This document shows, one piece after another, positions 1 to 8,619 of a stretch of DNA of 64,000 bases. A program made the position numbers and the translations under genes. Numbering within the stretch: position 1 is the stretch's first letter; each line of letters begins with the position of its first letter. The notes below the pieces were generated by a model that saw only the letters and a list, made by a program, of their open reading frames with translations, was not told the origin of the DNA and searched no databases. Where the stretch lies: NCBI RefSeq assembly GCF_016863195.1, contig NZ_BOOK01000020.1:158068-222067 (forward strand). Reading direction: 5' to 3'. The DNA is from Paraplanobispora takensis. GTDB lineage: Bacteria; Actinomycetota; Actinomycetes; Streptosporangiales; Streptosporangiaceae.

Positions 1-1
1 T

Positions 2-231
2 CTCGCGCCGCTCCGGGATCTCCACCTGGCCGGACTCGCTCGTCCAGGTGGACGCGGATCAAGCGGATGGTCGGATACGTCAGGTTCGGCTGGTTGGACA
101 CGATCTCTCGAACGCCAGGCGGGTGACGCGTTCTCTGCGGGAGTGGTCTTCTACACGGGGACGGATGCCTGAGTTCCGGTCCCCGGCTCAAAGCGCTGCC
201 GGTCGGCGCGCTCTGGCGGCTTGCCCTCTGA
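2..231 (+). pseudogene. 3' remnant of an AAA/DUF4143-type ATPase gene, frameshifted
   Basis: Two short stretches read like the C-terminus of the AAA_14/DUF4143 ATP-binding protein family. In the frame starting at base 2 the end reads GDAFSAGVVFYTGTDA and hits a TGA at 173-175. One frame over, the reading continues GPRLKALPVGALWRLAL and stops at 229-231. Family members usually end with a similar block (a hydrophobic FVAG.VLYTG strand, then GDRL.ALP.SALW) in one frame, so a small indel near 170-180 has broken this copy. The first 110 bases match poorly, so more damage is likely or the gene is only partly present. Recognition is by eye. The rest would lie left of the window. Confidence 0.4.
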
Positions 232-301
232 GCCGGAGGCTGTGCAAACTGCCGTACCCGGTTGTCGGGCTGACGGGATTCCGGGGCAGGGCAGGCAGAG
301 A

Positions 302-309
302 AAGCGCTT
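302..309. promoter_or_regulatory. possible LacI-type half-palindrome upstream of the dehydrogenase
   Basis: AAGCGCTT is a perfect 8-bp palindrome with the central CG typical of LacI-family operators. It lies about 40 bp before the aldehyde dehydrogenase start. The flanks (A on both sides) do not extend the symmetry, so this is only a weak candidate. Confidence 0.2.
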
Positions 310-348
310 ACCGTGGGGGTGAACGCCCCTGGAGACGAGAGGCAAGCG

Positions 349-1854
349 ATGCTCCACTCATACGACCCGCGGACCGGCGAGCCCGTCGGCGATCCTTTCC
401 CCCTCAGCTCCCCGGCCGATGTGGACGCCGCCGTCCGGGCCGCCCACGCCGCGGGGCGGGTCTGGCGGGCGACGCCGGCCACCGAGCGCGCCCGCGAGGT
501 CTCCGGCGCACCGGCCGGGCCGTCGCGGGCCGAGGTTCTGGAGGCGGTGGCCGACGCACTGGACAAGCACGTCGAGGAGCTCTGGCGGGCCGCCGACGCC
601 GAGACGGCGCTGGGGGAGGTACGGCTGCGCGGTGAGGTCGCCCGCGCGTCCGGGCAGTTCCGGCTCTTCGCCCGGGTGCTGCGCGACGGCGGCCACGTCG
701 AGGCGGTGATCGACCACGCCACCGCCGAACCCCCGGTCCCCGACCTGCGCCGGATGAACCACCCGCTCCCCGGTGTGGCCGGCGTCTTCGCGGCGAGCAA
801 CTTCCCCTTCGCCTTCTCGGTCGCGGGCGGCGACGTCGCCTCGGCCCTGGCCGCCGGCTGCGCCGTGGTCGTCAAGGTCCATGACGGGCATCCGCGCACC
901 TCGGAGCTGTCGGCGGAGGTCATCCGGGGCGCCCTGCCGCAGCCCGGGCTGCTGGGCCTGGTCCGGGGCCTGGAGGCGGGCGGGCACCTCGTCCGGCACC
1001 CGGACGTGGCGGCCGTCGGCTTCACCGGGTCGATCCCCGGCGGCAAGGCGATCCAGGCGCTCATCGGCGAGCGCCCCGATCCCATCCCGTTCTACGGCGA
1101 GCTGGGCAGCGTCAACCCGGTGGTCGTGCTCCCCTCCGCCGGCCGCGACGGCCTCGCGCGGGGCTTCGCCGCCTCGCTCACCCTGGGCGTCGGCCAGTTC
1201 TGCACCAACCCGGGCCTGGTGTTCGTGCCCGACGACGCCGGGCTGCTGGACGCGCTGACCGAGGCGGTCGCCGCGACCGCCGGGGGCCCGATGCTGACCG
1301 GGAGGATCAGGGACGGCTACGTCCGGGGCCTGGACCGGCTGGCCGGCGCGCTCGCCCCGCTGGCCGAGGGCGGGCCGGGGGAGAGCCCCCTGTCCGTGGC
1401 GCCGCGGGTGTTCACCACGGGCCTGGCGGCCTTCGCCGAGGGGCTGCCGGAGATCGCGCAGGAGTGCTTCGGCCCCGCCGCGATCGTGGTGACCTACCGC
1501 GACCCGGCGGAGCTGCCCGCCGTACTGGAGCGGCTGGAGGGATCGCTCACCGCCACGATCCACGCCACGGACCCGGCCGAGGCCGGGGAGGTGAGCGAGG
1601 TGCTGCGCAGGAAGGCGGGACGGCTGATCTGGAACGGCTGGCCGACCGGCGTGGCCGTACGCTGGGCCATGCACCACGGCGGCCCCTGGCCCGCCGGCAC
1701 CGCCCCGGCCCACACCTCCGTCGGCGCGGCCGCGATCCGCCGCTGGCTGGTGCCCACCGCCTACCAGGACTGGCCCGCCGAGCTGCTCCCGGCCGAGCTG
1801 CGCGAGGACAACCCGCTGGGCATCCCGCGGCGCGTCGACGGCGTCCTGGCCTGA
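349..1854 (+). CDS. aldehyde dehydrogenase, alpha-ketoglutarate semialdehyde dehydrogenase type
   Basis: NAD(P)-dependent aldehyde dehydrogenase of about 501 residues, closest in layout to 2,5-dioxovalerate (alpha-ketoglutarate semialdehyde) dehydrogenases of pentose and sugar-acid catabolism. Seen: cofactor region SNFPFAFSVAGGD, FTGS in the Rossmann domain, the general-base Glu in FYGELGSVNP, the nucleophile Cys in GVGQFCTNPG, and the family-typical C-terminus with HHGGPWPA and ENPLGIPR. The ATG at 349 is chosen because GAGAGG lies 6-11 bases upstream; an upstream in-frame GTG at 313 has no comparable site. No sugar-acid genes are adjacent, so the exact substrate is inferred from similarity only. 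Cytoplasmic. Confidence 0.85.
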   Translation: MLHSYDPRTGEPVGDPFPLSSPADVDAAVRAAHAAGRVWRATPATERAREVSGAPAGPSRAEVLEAVADALDKHVEELWRAADAETALGEVRLRGEVARASGQFRLFARVLRDGGHVEAVIDHATAEPPVPDLRRMNHPLPGVAGVFAASNFPFAFSVAGGDVASALAAGCAVVVKVHDGHPRTSELSAEVIRGALPQPGLLGLVRGLEAGGHLVRHPDVAAVGFTGSIPGGKAIQALIGERPDPIPFYGELGSVNPVVVLPSAGRDGLARGFAASLTLGVGQFCTNPGLVFVPDDAGLLDALTEAVAATAGGPMLTGRIRDGYVRGLDRLAGALAPLAEGGPGESPLSVAPRVFTTGLAAFAEGLPEIAQECFGPAAIVVTYRDPAELPAVLERLEGSLTATIHATDPAEAGEVSEVLRRKAGRLIWNGWPTGVAVRWAMHHGGPWPAGTAPAHTSVGAAAIRRWLVPTAYQDWPAELLPAELREDNPLGIPRRVDGVLA

Positions 1855-1887
1855 ATCCGCGGCGCGTCGACGACATCCTCGCCTGAA
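1825..1887 (+). repeat. 31-bp tandem duplication spanning the dehydrogenase stop codon
   Basis: A 31-bp block at 1825-1855 (beginning CCGCGGCGCGTCGACG and ending CCTGAA) recurs at 1857-1887 with a few substitutions. The first copy encodes the last residues and stop of the dehydrogenase; the second is an untranslated copy of the gene tail. This looks like a slippage or recombination duplication. Confidence 0.75.
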
Positions 1888-1972
1888 CCCGCGTCCCCGG
1901 CCCGCGTCCCCGCGGTTCCGCCCGTCCGAGGGGAAGATCGAAAACTATCCGGAACTGGGGTCATTCGGAAAT

Positions 1973-1997
1973 CGATATCGTTGTGTTCCCGATATCG
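1973..1997. promoter_or_regulatory. paired CGATATCG palindromes in the PBP upstream region
   Basis: The octamer CGATATCG, itself a perfect palindrome, occurs at 1973-1980 and again at 1990-1997, 17 bp start to start, within an AT-richer stretch about 130-155 bp before the penicillin-binding protein start. A dimeric regulator site overlapping the promoter is plausible; no regulator is known. Confidence 0.4.
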
Positions 1998-2128
1998 GTA
2001 TTAGACACGAATCACTCCGGTCTGGTTTGCTCCTGCCTGTCCGTCGGACGAGAGCGGGGCCGGGCCGGGCCGGACGGGGGCCGGGGCCGACGGTACGGGG
2101 ATTCGTCGACGAACGGAGTGACGGAGCA

Positions 2129-4306
2129 GTGGGGACCGCGTCGAAGATCGGACGCCTGATCGCCATGGGGACGGCCGCGGGCGTGCTGGTCGCGGGGATC
2201 GCGTTGCCGGCCGTGGGGGGTGCGGGCGCCGGGTTCCTGGCGGCGACCGAGGAGATCGACCTCAAGCCGGCGGAGCTCGTCGAGCCGCCGCCGGCGGAGG
2301 TCACGGTCGTGCAGGACGCCCGGGGCGGCGAGATCGCACGGTTCTACGAGCAGTACCGCCAGGCGGTCCCGCTCGGCGAGGTGGCCGAGGTCATGAAGAC
2401 GGCGATCATCTCGATCGAGGACTACCGGTTCTACGAGCACGGCGCGATCGACATCGAGGGCACGATCCGCGCGTTCGCCAAGAACCTGCACTCGGGCCAG
2501 GTCAGCCAGGGCGGCTCCAGCATCACCCAGCAGTACGTCAAGCAGGTGCTGCTCAACTCCGCCGGCAACGACGAGGAGCGGGGCAAGGCGCTGGAGGCCA
2601 GCTACGCGCGCAAGCTCAACGAGCTGCGCTACGCGATGGCGGTGGAGGAGAAGTACTCCAAGGACGCGATCCTGGAGAAGTACCTCAACATCGTCTACTT
2701 CGGCGCGAGCGCCTACGGCGTGGAGGCCGCGGCCGACAGGTTCTTCGGCGTCTCCGCCTCCGAGCTCACCCTCGCGCAGGCGGCGACGCTGGCGGGAGCC
2801 GTACAGGACCCCAACGCCACCGACCCCAACCTCGGCCGCAAGCACCGCGATCGGCTGCTGAAGCGGCGCAACGTCGTGCTGGACCGGATGGCGGAGCTCG
2901 GGAAGATCACCGAGGCGGAGGCCGCGGAGGCGAAGGCCGCCAAGCTCGGCTACAAGGGCACGCGGCTGCCCGGCGGCTGCGAGACCGGCAGGTATCCCTA
3001 TTTCTGCCTCTACGTGCGCAACGAGATCCTGAGCAACCGCGCCTTCGGCAAGACCGCCGGGGCGCGCAAGAGGTTCCTCGACCGCGGCGGCCTGACGATC
3101 AGGACCACCATCGACCCGATCATGCAGGCGGCGGCGGACCGGGCCATCAGGAAGCGGGTGCACGCCTCCGACCACCCGGTCGCGGCCCAGGCGCTGGTCC
3201 AGCCGGGCACCGGGGCGATCAAGGCGATGGCGGCCAGCCGGAAGTACGGCGCGGACGCCGACAAGAACGAGATCTCCTACAACGTGGTCGCCGACGCCGC
3301 CCACGGCGGCGGCACCGGCTTCCAGGCCGGCTCCACCTTCAAGACCTTCACGCTGCTCACCGCCCTGGCCGAGGGGATGAAGACCGACGACGGCCTGACC
3401 GCGGGGGCCGGGTACCGCGCGCCGGGCTATTCGACGTTCAAGAACTGCAAGGGTGAGAACATCGGCGATCCGAGCCACACCGTCACCAACGACGAGGGCA
3501 GCCCGGGCTGGAAGAGCCTGCGGACCGGTACCTGGCAGTCGGTGAACACCTTCTTCATGGTGCTCCAGGAACGCGTCGGGCTCTGCGACACGGTCAAGAC
3601 GGCCAAGTTGCTCGGCATCCACCGCTCCGACGGGCTCAAGCTCCAGGAGTACGAGACGTTCACGCTCGGCATCAACGAGATGGACCCGGTGACCGTGGCC
3701 AACGCCTACGCCGCGATCGGCGCCCGCGGGAAGTTCTGCGAGCCGCTGGCGATCACCAGGATCACCGACAGGAACGGCAAGAGCACCGACTACGAGCCCG
3801 AGTGCCGCCAGGTGATCGACCCCGAGGTGGCCGACGCCGCGGCCGACGTGCTGTCGGGTGTGTTCACCCAGGGCACGATGCGGGCCGTGGGCGGGATCGA
3901 CCGTGACGCGGCGGGCAAGACCGGCACCACCGACGGCTACGCCAGCGCCTGGTTCGCCGGGTTCACCCCCGACCTGGCCGGCGCGGTCAGCGTCGGCGAC
4001 CCGCGCGGCTCGCAGAACCACAAGCTGGTCGGCGTCACGATCGGCGGGCAGTACTACGGCTCGGTCTTCGGCGCGAGCATCCCTGGCCCGATCTGGAAGG
4101 ACACCATGATCGCGGCCCTGAGGAACGTCGAGCCGACGCCCTTCACCCCGATCAACCAGGCCAGGTTCGGCGGCTGCGGCGAGGGCTGCCGGCCTGCGCC
4201 GCCCTCCGTCCCGGACGAGACCGGGACGGGGGACACCGAGGGCGACGGGCCTGAGGACGACGGAGCCGGGGGCGACGAGTCCGGGGGCGACGAGTCCGGG
4301 GAGTGA
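2129..4306 (+). CDS. bifunctional class A penicillin-binding protein (transglycosylase/transpeptidase)
   Basis: Peptidoglycan polymerase and crosslinker, about 725 residues, anchored by one N-terminal membrane segment (residues about 8-36). The GT51 transglycosylase domain shows the EDYRFYEHGAID motif (catalytic Glu near residue 97) and GGSSITQQYVKQ near 130. The transpeptidase domain has the acyl-serine motif STFK near 402, SVN in WQSVNTFF, and KTGTT near 597, so both activities look intact. The tail is acidic and Gly/Asp-rich. The start is uncertain: GTG 2129 has GGAG 10 bases upstream and puts the membrane segment close to the N-terminus; a TTG at 2027 would add 34 low-complexity residues. 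It appears monocistronic, ending before a strong hairpin. Confidence 0.9.
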   Translation: MGTASKIGRLIAMGTAAGVLVAGIALPAVGGAGAGFLAATEEIDLKPAELVEPPPAEVTVVQDARGGEIARFYEQYRQAVPLGEVAEVMKTAIISIEDYRFYEHGAIDIEGTIRAFAKNLHSGQVSQGGSSITQQYVKQVLLNSAGNDEERGKALEASYARKLNELRYAMAVEEKYSKDAILEKYLNIVYFGASAYGVEAAADRFFGVSASELTLAQAATLAGAVQDPNATDPNLGRKHRDRLLKRRNVVLDRMAELGKITEAEAAEAKAAKLGYKGTRLPGGCETGRYPYFCLYVRNEILSNRAFGKTAGARKRFLDRGGLTIRTTIDPIMQAAADRAIRKRVHASDHPVAAQALVQPGTGAIKAMAASRKYGADADKNEISYNVVADAAHGGGTGFQAGSTFKTFTLLTALAEGMKTDDGLTAGAGYRAPGYSTFKNCKGENIGDPSHTVTNDEGSPGWKSLRTGTWQSVNTFFMVLQERVGLCDTVKTAKLLGIHRSDGLKLQEYETFTLGINEMDPVTVANAYAAIGARGKFCEPLAITRITDRNGKSTDYEPECRQVIDPEVADAAADVLSGVFTQGTMRAVGGIDRDAAGKTGTTDGYASAWFAGFTPDLAGAVSVGDPRGSQNHKLVGVTIGGQYYGSVFGASIPGPIWKDTMIAALRNVEPTPFTPINQARFGGCGEGCRPAPPSVPDETGTGDTEGDGPEDDGAGGDESGGDESGE

Positions 4307-4401
4307 GGCCGGCGCCGGGCGGGACGGCGCTCCGCGGCGGGACTCCCGAAGAGGCCCGGGGTTAGGATCGGGCCGAAGGCGAGCCGCGGATCCCCTGTAC
4401 C

Positions 4402-4429
4402 GCGGTCCCTGCCACCGGGCAGGGACCGC
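4402..4429 (+). terminator. 12-bp perfect stem-loop after the PBP gene
   Basis: GCGGTCCCTGCC pairs perfectly with GGCAGGGACCGC across a four-base loop. It lies 95 bp after the PBP stop and before the LacI-regulator control region. There is no T-run, as is common in actinomycetes. Confidence 0.6.
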
Positions 4430-4440
4430 CGGACCGTCAC

Positions 4441-4454
4441 TGCAACCGATTGCT
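4441..4454. promoter_or_regulatory. distal LacI-family operator
   Basis: TGCAACCGATTGCT matches the symmetric element TGCAANCGNTTGCA at all but the last base. It lies 160 bp upstream of a second, perfect copy at 4601-4614 that overlaps the regulator promoter. Two such sites could support repression by looping; that is inference. Confidence 0.55.
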
Positions 4455-4590
4455 CGAAACCTCGCGGCCGCCCCGACGCACCACGCAAGACGCCGTCCAC
4501 CGCCTCCTCGCCCGCCCTCCGGGGCGGATATCGAGGTGGCGACGACAGCGGCGGATCGGATGAGCTCCCGGGGGAGCCGGGCATCCGGCG

Positions 4591-4619
4591 TTGACAATGA
4601 TGCAACCGCTTGCACTAAT
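4591..4619 (+). promoter_or_regulatory. promoter with embedded LacI-type operator (autoregulation)
   Basis: TTGACA (4591-4596) and ACTAAT (4614-4619) form -35 and -10 boxes with a 17-bp spacer. Filling that spacer is TGCAACCGCTTGCA (4601-4614), a textbook LacI/GalR-family operator with arms TGCAA and TTGCA around a central CG. The placement predicts direct repression of the downstream LacI-family gene by its own product. Confidence 0.75.
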
Positions 4620-4647
4620 GTGCAGCAGTACGCGGACAAGGAGCACA

Positions 4648-5619
4648 GTGGCAGCGACGATCAGAGACGTGGCGCAGGCGTCGGGGGTGCACGTCTCCAC
4701 GGTGTCCCGGACCTTCTCGGCGCCCCACCTCGTCAACGCCGAGACGCGAACCCGGGTGCTCGCCGTGGCCGAGGACCTCGGCTACCGGCCCAACCGGGCC
4801 GCCAGGGCGCTCACCACCGGCCGGACGCACAACCTCGGGCTGATCGTGGCCGACATCTCCAACCCGTTCTTCCCCCCGCTGATCAAGGCGGCCCAGGCGC
4901 ACGCCAGGACCCGCGACTACCACGTGTTCGTGGCCGACACCGACGAGGACCCGCTGGTGGAGGAGGAGCTCATCCAGACCCTCACCAAGCAGGTCGACGG
5001 GGTGCTGCTGTGCAGCCCGCGGTTGTCCAACCGCGCCATAGAGCGCCTGCACGCCGACGTGCCGTTCGTCGTCGTCAACCGCAGGGTCAAGGGCATGCCC
5101 ACCGTCCTGATGGACGTCCGGTACGGCGCCCGCCTCGCGATCGACCACCTGACCGGGCTCGGCCACCGCCGGATCGCCCTCCTGTCCGGCCCGAGCGGCT
5201 CGTGGACGAGCAAGGAGATGTACGAGACCGCCGCCGCGGCGGGCGGGGTGGACCTGGTCATCATCGGCCCCAACGCCCCCACCGAGGAGGGCGGGCTCGC
5301 CGTCGCCGCCGAGGTGATCGCCTCCGGCGCGACCGGCGTCCTGGCCTACAACGACCTGGTCGCCATCGGGCTGATCGAGGGGCTCTACGAGCGCGGCGTC
5401 CAGGTCCCCGCCGACATCAGCGTCGTCGGAGTCGACGACATCGTGGCCGGACGGCTGAACCGGCCCAAACTGACCACCGTGGCGATGCCCACGGCCGCCG
5501 CCGGGCGGATGGCCGTGGACCTGCTGCTGCAGTCGGTCGACGACGGCGGCGCCGCCACCCTGGCCACCCTGGCCACCAGCCTGGTCGTGCGAGAGTCCAC
5601 CGGACAGGCGCGCGCGTGA
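4648..5619 (+). CDS. LacI-family transcriptional repressor
   Basis: DNA-binding sugar-responsive regulator of about 323 residues. The N-terminus holds the classic helix-turn-helix and hinge (TIRDVAQASGVHVSTVSRTF at residues about 4-23, then LGYRPNRAARAL). A type-I periplasmic-binding-protein effector domain follows, beginning NLGLIVADISNPFFPPLI and ending with VVGVDDIVAGRLNRPKLTTV. GTG 4648 is chosen because it starts immediately before the family's usual first residues and has AAGGAG just upstream; longer frames add a non-homologous tail that overlaps the promoter. The aldose epimerase gene lies 79 bp downstream on the same strand, which suggests a sugar or its derivative as effector. Confidence 0.9.
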   Translation: MAATIRDVAQASGVHVSTVSRTFSAPHLVNAETRTRVLAVAEDLGYRPNRAARALTTGRTHNLGLIVADISNPFFPPLIKAAQAHARTRDYHVFVADTDEDPLVEEELIQTLTKQVDGVLLCSPRLSNRAIERLHADVPFVVVNRRVKGMPTVLMDVRYGARLAIDHLTGLGHRRIALLSGPSGSWTSKEMYETAAAAGGVDLVIIGPNAPTEEGGLAVAAEVIASGATGVLAYNDLVAIGLIEGLYERGVQVPADISVVGVDDIVAGRLNRPKLTTVAMPTAAAGRMAVDLLLQSVDDGGAATLATLATSLVVRESTGQARA

Positions 5620-5698
5620 GCGTCACGGGCGCCCCGCCGGGCGGCGGGGACGCGGTGGGAATCATCGGTCGGACGTCGTCAGCGGAAGAGGTGGACGC

Positions 5699-6652
5699 GT
5701 GAACTTCGGAACCATGCCCTCGGGAGAGCCCGTCGAGAGGCACGTCCTGGAGAAGGGACGGATGCGGGCCGCGGTGCTGAGCTACGGAGCGGTCCTGCAG
5801 TCACTGGAGGTCTCCGGGGTCGACGTGGTGCTCGGCTGCACCACGCTGGAGGACTATCGGACGCGCAGCCGTTACTTCGGCGCCGTCGTCGGGCGGTACG
5901 GCAACCGCATCGCGCGCGGCCGCTTCACCCTGGACGGGGTGGAGCACCGGTTGCCGGTGAACGACGGGCCCAACAGCCTGCACGGCGGGCCGGGCGGCTT
6001 CTCCTCGCGGGTCTGGCGGGTCGTCGAGGCCTCCGGCACGGCCGTGACGCTCGAGTACGTCAGCGCGGACGGGGAGGAGGGCTACCCGGGCACGCTGACC
6101 ACCACGCTCACCTACACGCTGACCGAGGACGCCCTGACCCTCGACTACCGCGCGGTCACCGACGCCCCGACCGTGCTGAACCCCACCAACCACTCGTACT
6201 TCAACCTGGCCGGGGGCGGCGACGTCCTCGACCACGTGATCCGGATCGACGCCGACAGCTATCTGCCCGTCGACTCCACCAAGATCCCCACCGGTGAGCT
6301 GGCCCCCGTGGCGGGCACCCCGTTCGACCTCAACGCGCCGCAGCGGATCGGGGACCGGATCGACGACCCGCTGCTGGGCGGCGGCTACGACCACTGCTAC
6401 GTGCTGCGCGGCGACATCGAGGTCACCTCCCCGGCCGGGGACCTGACCATGCGGGTCACCACCACCGAACCGGGCGTGCAGTTCTACACCGGCCACATGC
6501 TGGACGGCGTGGCCACGGACTACGGCAAGTACTCCGGCTTCTGCCTGGAGACCCAGCACTTCCCCGACTCCCCGAACCACCCCCACTTCCCCGGCACCGT
6601 CCTGCGCCCCGGCGAGGAGTACACCTCCACCACGGCCTACCGCTTCGCCTGA
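5699..6652 (+). CDS. galM: aldose 1-epimerase (mutarotase)
   Basis: Interconverts alpha and beta anomers of aldoses such as galactose or glucose; about 317 residues, normal for the GalM family. Seen: substrate-loop block YGNRIARGRF, the acid His in NPTNHSYFNL (near residue 165), a second motif YDHCYVL, and the base Glu in CLETQHFPDSPNHP (near 284). GTG 5699 is preceded by GGAAGAGG seven bases upstream. It follows the LacI regulator and may be cotranscribed with it, so it is a candidate target. No other sugar genes are adjacent. Confidence 0.9.
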   Translation: MNFGTMPSGEPVERHVLEKGRMRAAVLSYGAVLQSLEVSGVDVVLGCTTLEDYRTRSRYFGAVVGRYGNRIARGRFTLDGVEHRLPVNDGPNSLHGGPGGFSSRVWRVVEASGTAVTLEYVSADGEEGYPGTLTTTLTYTLTEDALTLDYRAVTDAPTVLNPTNHSYFNLAGGGDVLDHVIRIDADSYLPVDSTKIPTGELAPVAGTPFDLNAPQRIGDRIDDPLLGGGYDHCYVLRGDIEVTSPAGDLTMRVTTTEPGVQFYTGHMLDGVATDYGKYSGFCLETQHFPDSPNHPHFPGTVLRPGEEYTSTTAYRFA

Positions 6653-6808
6653 GCGGCACGGGGAGCGTCCCCGGGTCCGGTCGCGGACCGGCCGATCCGG
6701 CCGGCCGCACCCGGGGCGGCCGAATGAACCCCGGCGGTGCGGGAAGACAGCCGGTGACGGCGCGTCCCGCATCCGGGACGCCGTGACGCAGGAGGAGGGG
6801 ACGGACGG

Positions 6809-7111
6809 ATGCCCGCGCGTGGTGAGCCCTCGGTCGCGGCCTCGGGCGAGTGGGTGGACGACACGGGCGTACGGATGCCCGCCGGCGAGGTGCACGCCTG
6901 GTGGCCGGGGACGAACCAGACACTGTGCGGGCTGGCGCTGAGCCGGTCGCAGCTGCGCAGGTTCCACCACGTGTCCTGGCCGGAGACCTTCCCCGAGTCG
7001 GGCGGCGCGGCCGAGGAGGTGCGCCAGGTGTGCCGTAGGTGCCAGGGCGCGACCGGCCGTTCCAGCCGCGGCTGGAGCAGGGGCTGGACCAGGACCTCCC
7101 CCCGCCCCTGA
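6809..7111 (+). CDS. small conserved actinobacterial protein with a CxxC pair, function unknown
   Basis: About 100 residues, apparently soluble. A conserved-looking core reads EVHAWWPGTNQTLCGLALSR followed by a proline/tryptophan segment and VCRRCQG. The Cys of TLCG plus the CRRC pair could bind a metal. I recall similar short hypothetical proteins in actinobacteria but no assigned function. The C-terminus is Arg/Ser/Trp-rich. A GGAGGAGGGGA site precedes the ATG. It stands alone between convergent and divergent neighbours. Confidence 0.6.
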   Translation: MPARGEPSVAASGEWVDDTGVRMPAGEVHAWWPGTNQTLCGLALSRSQLRRFHHVSWPETFPESGGAAEEVRQVCRRCQGATGRSSRGWSRGWTRTSPRP

Positions 7112-7288
7112 CCCGCGGGGCTGGTGAGCCCGCCCGTGGTTGCACGTCCGGGACGGGCCGGGTGCCGCCCACCCACGCTGCGCCGTACGGCGGCTGCGCC
7201 TGCCCCCGCCGCCGTGGCACACGCGGCGAAGGGCGCCGGGGATCGAGGTGGGCCCGACGACTCCGGGCTCGCCGGAGGATCGGGACGG

Positions 7289-7867
7289 TCAGGCCGGTCG
7301 CTCCCCGGCCTGCCGGGCCTCCCAGGACTCCCTGTCCAGGGCGTACTCGACGTCCCCGTGCTCGGAGCCCTCGATGATCTCCGGCCATTCCTGGTGGAAG
7401 GTCCGGACCAGGCGCAGACCCGACTTCTCCATCACGCGCCGGGATCCGGCGTTGACGGTCATGGTCGAGGCGACCACCCGCCGCGCGCCCAGCTCGGTGA
7501 ACCCCTTGCGGATCAGCGCCCGCGACCCCTCGGTGGCGTACCCCCGTCCCCAGGCCGAGCGGCGCAGCCGGTATCCCAGCTCGGGCTGGTCGGGCGGGTC
7601 GCCCTTCCGGGGACGGAAGTGGAACCAGCCCAGGAACTCCCCGGTGGACCTGTCCACGGCCGCCCAGAAGCCGTACCCCTCGAAGCGCTCGTAGTAGCCC
7701 AGGAACGCCGGCAGGAAGTCCTCGCGGATCTCCTCGCGCGGGGTGGGCCTGCCGCCGTTGATGAAGCGCATGACCTCCGGGTCGCCGTCGAGCTCGACCA
7801 GGTGGTCCTCGTCGGCCTCGGTGAACCGGCGCAGCACCAGGCGCTCGGTCTCCAGGAAGACGTGCAC
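7289..7867 (-). CDS. GNAT-family N-acetyltransferase, RimJ/RimL type
   Basis: About 192 residues. It has the acetyltransferase_3 layout: TERLVLRRFTEADEDHLVEL at the N-terminus, GYRLRRSAWGRGYATEGSRAL containing the acetyl-CoA pyrophosphate loop (RGYATEG), and the closing V.ASTMTVNAGSRRVMEKSGL with the N.aSrrvmeK.Gl signature. This group acetylates N-terminal amines of ribosomal or other proteins, or small amines; the substrate here is unknown. It lies 72 bp downstream of the LysE-type exporter on the same strand and may be cotranscribed. Confidence 0.85.
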   Translation of the reverse strand: MHVFLETERLVLRRFTEADEDHLVELDGDPEVMRFINGGRPTPREEIREDFLPAFLGYYERFEGYGFWAAVDRSTGEFLGWFHFRPRKGDPPDQPELGYRLRRSAWGRGYATEGSRALIRKGFTELGARRVVASTMTVNAGSRRVMEKSGLRLVRTFHQEWPEIIEGSEHGDVEYALDRESWEARQAGERPA

Positions 7868-7939
7868 GCTTCGGCTCCTTCTCCCGGGACGGGCTCTCTG
7901 TGACGGGCTCTCGTACGGCGGGCGCCGTAGCGCGGGCGC

Positions 7940-8584
7940 TCAGGCCTTGGCGGCGGCGCTCTCACCGGTGAACGCGGCGGCGGCGCCCAGGCCCAGATAG
8001 ACCAGGCCGCTGGTGAGGTCGAGCCGGCGGCGGGCGCGCACGGACCGGCGCAGGCGACCGGCCACGGCCGAGGACAGCAGGGCGTAGGCGCCGTCGCTGA
8101 CCAGGCCGAGCGCGATCCAGATCACGCCGAGCAGCACGATCTGGGGGGCGATCGGTCCCGCGGCCGGGTCGGTGAACTGGGGGAGGAACGCGAGGAAGAA
8201 GATCGCCGTCTTGGGGTTGAGCACGTTGACGACGAACCCCTCCCAGAACATGCGCGACCTGGTGGCGACCGGCGGGTCGACGGCCTCCCCGCCGTCGCGG
8301 TGGCTCATCAGCTTCCGTATGCCCAGCCAGATGAGGTAGGCCGCGCCGAGATACTTGACGATCGTGAACGCGGTCGCCGAGGCGGCGAGCAGGGCGCCGA
8401 CGCCGAGCGCGGCGGCGGCCACGTGGACCATGGATCCGAGGTGGATGCCGAGGACGGAGACCAGCCCGGCGCTCCTGCCCTGGGCGACGCTGCGCGTGAC
8501 GATGTAGACGACGGCGGGCCCCGGAACGATCATCAGGGCGAGGGTCGCGGCGGAGAAGACGGCGAGCGTGGCGAGGTCGGGCAT
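7940..8584 (-). CDS. LysE/RhtB-family amino acid or metabolite exporter
   Basis: Inner-membrane exporter of about 214 residues with five to six hydrophobic segments. Family motifs: MIVPGPAVVYIVTRSVAQGR near the N-terminus (the PGP motif), GAAYLIWLGIRKL, and NVLNPKTAIFFLAFLPQF. The start is the ATG at 8582-8584, which places the first membrane helix at the N-terminus; upstream in-frame sequence overlaps the LysR gene. The LysR regulator gene ends 35 bp upstream on the same strand. The substrate cannot be told from sequence. A second paralogue lies at 49208-49831. Confidence 0.88.
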   Translation of the reverse strand: MPDLATLAVFSAATLALMIVPGPAVVYIVTRSVAQGRSAGLVSVLGIHLGSMVHVAAAALGVGALLAASATAFTIVKYLGAAYLIWLGIRKLMSHRDGGEAVDPPVATRSRMFWEGFVVNVLNPKTAIFFLAFLPQFTDPAAGPIAPQIVLLGVIWIALGLVSDGAYALLSSAVAGRLRRSVRARRRLDLTSGLVYLGLGAAAAFTGESAAAKA

Positions 8585-8619
8585 GACAGGATCGTAGGCA
8601 CGCCCCCGCCTCGATCGCC

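Noticed and set aside
2012..4639. Very long open frames antisense to real genes (also 48642-52592, 22160-25102 left part, 358-1713 minus)
   Set aside because: They mirror well-supported genes, have Arg/Gly/Pro-rich translations without motifs, and arise because G/C-rich third codon positions suppress stop codons on the opposite strand.
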